Source: Burkholderiales bacterium
GTDB lineage: Bacteria; Pseudomonadota; Gammaproteobacteria; Burkholderiales; Usitatibacteraceae
Direction of reading: 5' to 3'
Assembly (NCBI GenBank): GCA_025360815.1
Contig: JANYBL010000078.1
Location: 1-54,674 of the forward strand
DNA: 54,674 nucleotides
Part shown: one piece after another, positions 50,674 to 54,674 of the stretch
How positions within the stretch are numbered: position 1 is the stretch's first letter
Layout of the letters: each line of letters begins with the position of its first letter
Made by a program: the position numbers and the translations under genes
The notes under the pieces: model-generated
The model's database searches: none
What the model saw: only the letters and a program-made list of their open reading frames with translations
Told to the model about the DNA's origin: nothing

Positions 50674-52173
50674 ATGAAAAATAACGTTCAGCTCATAACT
50701 TATGTTGATCGTCTGACCGACGGCAATATTCGCGCCCTGCAAGACTTGTTGACTGGTTCGTTGGCTGGCGTATTTGGTGGCGTGCATCTCTTGCCATTTT
50801 TTTACGCCATTGATGGCGCTGACGCTGGATTTGATCCGATTGATCATGCACAAGTTGATCCCCGTCTCGGCGACTGGCAAGACATCAAGGCATTGACGAC
50901 ACATATTGATGTGATGGCCGACGTAATCGTCAACCACATGTCGTCTGAGTCTCCCCAGTTTCGCGATTATGTGGAGCACGGTGCGAGCTCCGAATATGCA
51001 AACCTGTTTTTAACCGTTGATCGCGTGTTTCCAGCAGGCGCCACCGACGCTGATTGGCGGGCGCTGTATCGTCCGCGCCCTGGGCTGCCGGTGACAACGA
51101 TTAAACTCAAGTCGGGCGAGCAAAAAAAATTATGGACAACATTTACGCCTCAGCAAATCGACATCGATGTTCGTCATCGCGCAGGCGAAGCCTACCTGAG
51201 TAATATTTTGCAGACTTTCGCCGATAGCGGCGTCGCGATGATCCGCTTGGATGCAGTAGGTTATGCGATAAAAAAAGCCGGTACCAGTTGTTTCATGATG
51301 CCGGAGACGTTTGATTTTTTACGAGAGACCGCCAACAAAGCTAAGCAGTTGGGTATTGAGGTATTAGTTGAAATTCATTCGTACTATCGCACGCAAATTG
51401 AAGTCGCAAAACAAGTTGATTGGGTTTACGATTTTGCCTTGCCGCCTTTGGTATTGCATGCCTTCTTTTTCAAGACTGCGCATTACCTGAAGGAGTGGAT
51501 TCGTATTCGCCCCAATAATGCACTGACGGTTTTGGACACGCACGATGGCATCGGCGTGATCGATATTGGAGCTGACGCCACGGACCGCAAAGCGCGCCCT
51601 GGCTTGGTGCCCGATAACGAACTCGCCATGATGGTTGATCGCATTCACGACAACAGCCGAGGCGAAAGCCGTGCCGCTACAGGCGCGGCAGCATCGAATC
51701 TCGACCTGTATCAAATCAATTGCACCTACTACGCCGCACTGGCGTACAACGATTTGGCCTATTTGTTGGCTCGGGCAATTCAGTTTTTTATTCCGGGTGT
51801 GCCGCAGGTTTACTACGTTGGATTGCTGGCTGGCGAAAATGATATGCCGCGCTTGCAAGCCACCGGAGTGGGGCGCGATATCAATCGCCATCACTATCGT
51901 GGCAACGAGGTTGAATTGGCGCTTGGCAAGCCAGTGGTCAAGGATTTGCTTGCCCTGATTCACCTCCGTAACGATCACGACGCATTTAATGGCAAGATGA
52001 CTTTGTTGGAGAGTCAAGCTGAGACGCTCCGTATTCGTTGGCAGCATGGTGATGCCATGGCTGAATTGACGGTCGATTTCTCCAATCTGCACTATGAGAT
52101 CAGACACACCACGGACGCTAGCGCGGGCGAGAAGAAAATGATTTTTGTGCATATCAGTGCACCGCCCGCTTAG
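50674..52173 (+). CDS. Sucrose phosphorylase (GH13 subfamily 18)
   Basis: This enzyme splits sucrose with phosphate to glucose-1-phosphate and fructose. The 499 residues match the known family from end to end: NVQLITYVDRLTDG at the start, VHLLPFFYAIDGADAGFDPI, MADVIVNHMS, then the catalytic triad: nucleophile Asp193 in IRLDAVGY, acid/base Glu233 in LVEIHSYY, and Asp291 in LDTHDGIG. The match to Bifidobacterium-type sucrose phosphorylase around these motifs is close. The start is ATG 50674, which opens with the family's first strand. There is no signal peptide, so it works in the cytoplasm on imported sucrose. No hydrolase gene is seen in the locus. Confidence 0.93.
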   Translation: MKNNVQLITYVDRLTDGNIRALQDLLTGSLAGVFGGVHLLPFFYAIDGADAGFDPIDHAQVDPRLGDWQDIKALTTHIDVMADVIVNHMSSESPQFRDYVEHGASSEYANLFLTVDRVFPAGATDADWRALYRPRPGLPVTTIKLKSGEQKKLWTTFTPQQIDIDVRHRAGEAYLSNILQTFADSGVAMIRLDAVGYAIKKAGTSCFMMPETFDFLRETANKAKQLGIEVLVEIHSYYRTQIEVAKQVDWVYDFALPPLVLHAFFFKTAHYLKEWIRIRPNNALTVLDTHDGIGVIDIGADATDRKARPGLVPDNELAMMVDRIHDNSRGESRAATGAAASNLDLYQINCTYYAALAYNDLAYLLARAIQFFIPGVPQVYYVGLLAGENDMPRLQATGVGRDINRHHYRGNEVELALGKPVVKDLLALIHLRNDHDAFNGKMTLLESQAETLRIRWQHGDAMAELTVDFSNLHYEIRHTTDASAGEKKMIFVHISAPPA

Positions 52174-52238
52174 GCGGCGCAATTCAAATCCAACACCAAC
52201 ACATAACGAGTACGGTAACTCCACATATTTCAGAATCG

Positions 52239-53552
52239 GTGGCCTTGATGCAAACCAGACTTTCCTTCTCGCAGATCCTCAGTATGAATTTCGGATTCTT
52301 CGGCATTCAGTACAGTTTTGGTTTGCAACAAAGCAATATGAGCCCAATCTATAAATATCTGGGCGCCAATGAAGCTTCACTGCCGCTGCTGTGGCTTGCT
52401 GGGCCGATGACCGGCTTGCTGATACAGCCCGTCATTGGTGCCTTGAGTGATCGTACGCTCACGCGGTGGGGACGCCGAACGCCCTATTTTTTGATTGGCG
52501 CCATCTTGTGTAGCTTGTGTCTGTTCGCCATGCCTTACAGCCCTGCACTGTGGATGGCAGCCAGTCTGTTGTGGATTTTGGATGCGGCAAACAATGTCAC
52601 GATGGAGCCATATCGTGCCTTCGTCAGTGACAAACTGTTGCCTGAACAACGTACACTTGGCTTCCTGACACAAAGTGCCTTCACAGGCTTAGGGCAAACG
52701 CTCGCGTATCTCACGCCAACGATGTTGGTACTGCTTGGCATGAACAAAGATGCCGTAAACGAAAACCACATACCGCAAATTACTATCGTGGCATTTTTGA
52801 TTGGCGGCGTATTTTCCATCACTTCCGTCGGGTGGACATTATGTACAACCAAAGAGGTCCCGCTCACGACGGAAGAAATCGCCAAGATCCGCGCCCAGCC
52901 TAGTGGTTGGCTTAGTACGCTAACAGAAATAGTTGACGCGTTTCGCGATATGCCAGCCACCATGAAGCAGCTTGCGTTCGTCAAATTTTTTCAATGGTAC
53001 GCCTTGTTTTGTTATTGGCAATACATTGTTTCATCGCTTTCCAACTCGCTCTTTGGTACAACTGACGCCACTACACAGGGCTTTCGCGATGCGAGTTTGC
53101 TCAATGGTCAAATCGGTGCGTTCTATAACTTTATCGCCTTCGTGGGCGCATTTGCACTCATTCCCTTTACGCGCAAACTGGGGCCACAAATCACCCATGC
53201 CATTTGCTTGACACTTGCGGGATTGGGCATGTTGGCGATCCCACAAATTCAGGATAAGGCGCTACTTTTCATCCCGATGATCGGTATTGGCCTCGCGTGG
53301 GCGAGCATTATGGGCAACCCGTACATCATGTTGGCCGATAGCATTCCAGCACACCGCGTTGGTGTGTACATGGGTATATTCAATATGTTCATTGTCATTC
53401 CCATGATGATTCAAATTTTTACCCTGCCATTGTTTTATCAATCATGGCTCGGCGGCAAACCTGAGAATGTGATTCGGCTGGGTGGTGCCCTCATGATTTG
53501 CGGCGCGGTTGCCGCACTGTTTGTGCGCACTGCGCGCGCGAAGACAAACTGA
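52239..53552 (+). CDS. Sugar transporter of the MFS/GPH type, likely sucrose
   Basis: The 437-residue protein has about 12 hydrophobic helices. The N-terminal part ([50 protein letters not shown]) is like plant sucrose carriers and bacterial SUT/SuxC-type proton symporters. GTG at 52239 (or ATG at 52248) starts it. It is the last gene of the sucrose set, 66 bases after the phosphorylase, and would carry sucrose across the inner membrane after the TonB receptor brings it over the outer membrane. Sucrose specificity is inferred. Confidence 0.85.
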   Translation: MALMQTRLSFSQILSMNFGFFGIQYSFGLQQSNMSPIYKYLGANEASLPLLWLAGPMTGLLIQPVIGALSDRTLTRWGRRTPYFLIGAILCSLCLFAMPYSPALWMAASLLWILDAANNVTMEPYRAFVSDKLLPEQRTLGFLTQSAFTGLGQTLAYLTPTMLVLLGMNKDAVNENHIPQITIVAFLIGGVFSITSVGWTLCTTKEVPLTTEEIAKIRAQPSGWLSTLTEIVDAFRDMPATMKQLAFVKFFQWYALFCYWQYIVSSLSNSLFGTTDATTQGFRDASLLNGQIGAFYNFIAFVGAFALIPFTRKLGPQITHAICLTLAGLGMLAIPQIQDKALLFIPMIGIGLAWASIMGNPYIMLADSIPAHRVGVYMGIFNMFIVIPMMIQIFTLPLFYQSWLGGKPENVIRLGGALMICGAVAALFVRTARAKTN

Positions 53553-53592
53553 GATTCACGAATCTGCACATGCTCCAGAATGCACGCCAATA

Positions 53593-54333
53593 CTAGAGTT
53601 TCGCATGTTTCGAGTTGGCGCCTTCAAACAAAGCAATCGCATCAGCATATTGCACACGCTCTTCTTTGATGCTGCCGCGCGGGTATAACGCTTGGCGCTG
53701 CGCATGATTGTCAAAGAGCGTGATGACGACTGGCGCAGACTCGAACTCGAGATGATATTGAATAGAATGGTTGGAAGTAATTGGCTTGAATGTTTTAGTG
53801 CTTTTTGATGTTTCATTTGCTTTGTTTAGCGCCCGCAATTCGAATGCCACGCCGCGATTGAGCAGTATAAATTCAATTGTTTTGGATTCGACACCGACAA
53901 TTTCCAATTCGATTTCACTGAATTCGTTTGCCGTGCCGTTGAGTACTGCGCCAGTAAGCCAAGGCTCAAACGGTGGTTCATGATCTTGCGCGATGGCGCT
54001 GGTTTCGATTTGTAACCAGCGCATAGCACGTAGCGCGACACGCCGTAGCGCAGCCAAGGCTTCGGGTTGGGTGTTGCCCGCAAATGCGCCCGCAAATAAC
54101 GCCAAATGTTCGCGTAATGCGGCCTCGATTTCATGGTTATCGGGAAGTGCGTTTTTATCAACACAGTTGAGCTGTCGGGCGGCTTTGAGTTTGGCGGCGT
54201 GATAGTCAGTCAAGCCTTCAGCGATCAGTTTGGCGCTCGCTTGTGCGATGCGTAGCCGCAGCTGGTCGCTGGTACGCGAAATGTTTAAATCGCGGCTGAC
54301 ATTTTGTGTGATGTGGCGTGCGTGGCGAGCCAT
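53593..54333 (-). CDS. Conserved hypothetical protein
   Basis: The 246-residue product (from the ATG at 54333; an upstream one at 54375 adds 14 hydrophobic residues) is rich in Ala, Glu and Arg. It has a basic N-terminal part (ARHARHITQNVSRDLNISRT), a helical middle (LTDYHAAKLKAARQLN, EIEAALREHLALFAG) and a beta-rich C-terminal half. I do not recognise a named family with certainty. There is no signal peptide or membrane segment. It converges with the sucrose transporter gene and follows the PBP1A gene on the same strand. Confidence 0.7.
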   Translation of the reverse strand: MARHARHITQNVSRDLNISRTSDQLRLRIAQASAKLIAEGLTDYHAAKLKAARQLNCVDKNALPDNHEIEAALREHLALFAGAFAGNTQPEALAALRRVALRAMRWLQIETSAIAQDHEPPFEPWLTGAVLNGTANEFSEIELEIVGVESKTIEFILLNRGVAFELRALNKANETSKSTKTFKPITSNHSIQYHLEFESAPVVITLFDNHAQRQALYPRGSIKEERVQYADAIALFEGANSKHAKL

Positions 54334-54463
54334 AAATTGAAAATACAAGTGAAAATACACATGAGTGAAAATCAAAAGCAGTCACTAAAATAGCGGTAAA
54401 CATCGCAACCAAAACCGTAACAATGGCAACCATAAACGCAGCGATAAAAACAACGACAATTGA

Positions 54464-54674
54464 TTAGAAAATTTGGTTTTTCACTTCTTCGCTGGGCTTG
54501 TTCGCCTCGCGCAATGCGGAGGGGCCATCACTGATATTGCCAGTGTTCTCAACATAGACAAATTCGGTACGCTGTTTGCCGTCTTTGCCGAGCTCATCGA
54601 GCGCAATAGAAACCACGCCAGATGGGGGCTCAAACGGCCGTTCTTTTACCCCTTTGAGTGCGGTCTTCATGTAG
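54464..54674 (-). CDS. mrcA: 3' end of a penicillin-binding protein 1A gene (partial)
   Basis: Seventy residues are in the window. The Tyr codon at 54671-54673 precedes MKTALKGVKERPFEPPSGVV, which resembles the ending of class A PBP1a (YMxxALKGxPE...P.GVVS), and the tail is Glu/Lys-rich and ends EEVKNQIF. The catalytic glycosyltransferase and transpeptidase domains would lie beyond the end of the window. It is therefore cut by the window edge, not by mutation. Confidence 0.72.
   Translation of the reverse strand, partial: YMKTALKGVKERPFEPPSGVVSIALDELGKDGKQRTEFVYVENTGNISDGPSALREANKPSEEVKNQIF

Overview
The window is a stretch of bacterial chromosome that includes the replication-initiation region. 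Gene content and order point to a betaproteobacterium, probably Burkholderiales. The evidence is glnA / DUF4124 gene / ntrB / ntrC, a histone H1-like PAAKK-repeat protein, rpmH-rnpA-yidD-yidC-mnmE-mnmG-rsmG-parA-parB running straight into an atpIBEFHAGDC operon, and dnaA-dnaN-gyrB on the other side. This placement is an inference from family knowledge, not from a search. I found no tRNA, rRNA or CRISPR array.

Layout. 0.4-3.2 kb: histone H1-like protein (+), then a small membrane protein, mtgA and aroE (-). 3.2-9.5 kb (+): a nitrogen-control block with glnA, a secreted DUF4124 protein, ntrB (glnL) and ntrC (glnG). I see -24/-12 (sigma54) promoters before both glnA and ntrB, and two NtrC-like dyads about three helical turns apart upstream of glnA. 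9.6-13.2 kb (-): an NMT1/SsuA-type ABC transporter with a small outer-membrane-barrel-like protein at its head. 13.2-18 kb (-): an HMG-CoA-lyase-family protein translationally coupled to a family III CoA-transferase, then hslO (Hsp33, with one zinc cysteine replaced) and glmU. 18.1-25.4 kb (-): the complete F1Fo ATP synthase operon, with a sigma70 promoter in front and a terminator behind. 25.7-34.6 kb (-): parB, parA, rsmG, mnmG, mnmE, yidC, yidD, rnpA, rpmH, with two near-perfect parS sites on either side of mnmE. 35.2-40.5 kb (+): dnaA, dnaN, gyrB, with DnaA boxes and an AT-rich dnaA-dnaN gap.

40.6-45.2 kb is an accessory island. It holds one intact IS3-family element with a programmed -1 frameshift heptamer, fragments of an older IS3-type transposase, a truncated aldo/keto reductase, and a two-gene unit encoding a secreted phospholipase-A2-like protein and a membrane-anchored protein of unknown function. 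The phospholipase gene is the most striking object in the window. A promoter, ribosome binding site and ATG lead into a tract of pentanucleotide repeats (nine perfect CAGCA units inside a 15-unit array). After the tract, the signal peptide and PLA2 domain lie in a different reading frame from the ATG. Losing one unit would join them. This is the architecture of a phase-variable contingency gene, here in the OFF state.

45.3-53.6 kb (+) is a sucrose uptake and phosphorolysis locus: a LacI-type regulator, a TonB-dependent receptor with a cluster of interleaved TGCAAT/ATTGCA palindromes upstream, a PfkB fructokinase, sucrose phosphorylase, and a sugar transporter of the major facilitator type. 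Together they can bring sucrose across both membranes, split it with phosphate to glucose-1-phosphate and fructose, and phosphorylate the fructose. The window ends with a conserved hypothetical gene and the 3' end of a penicillin-binding protein 1A gene (-).
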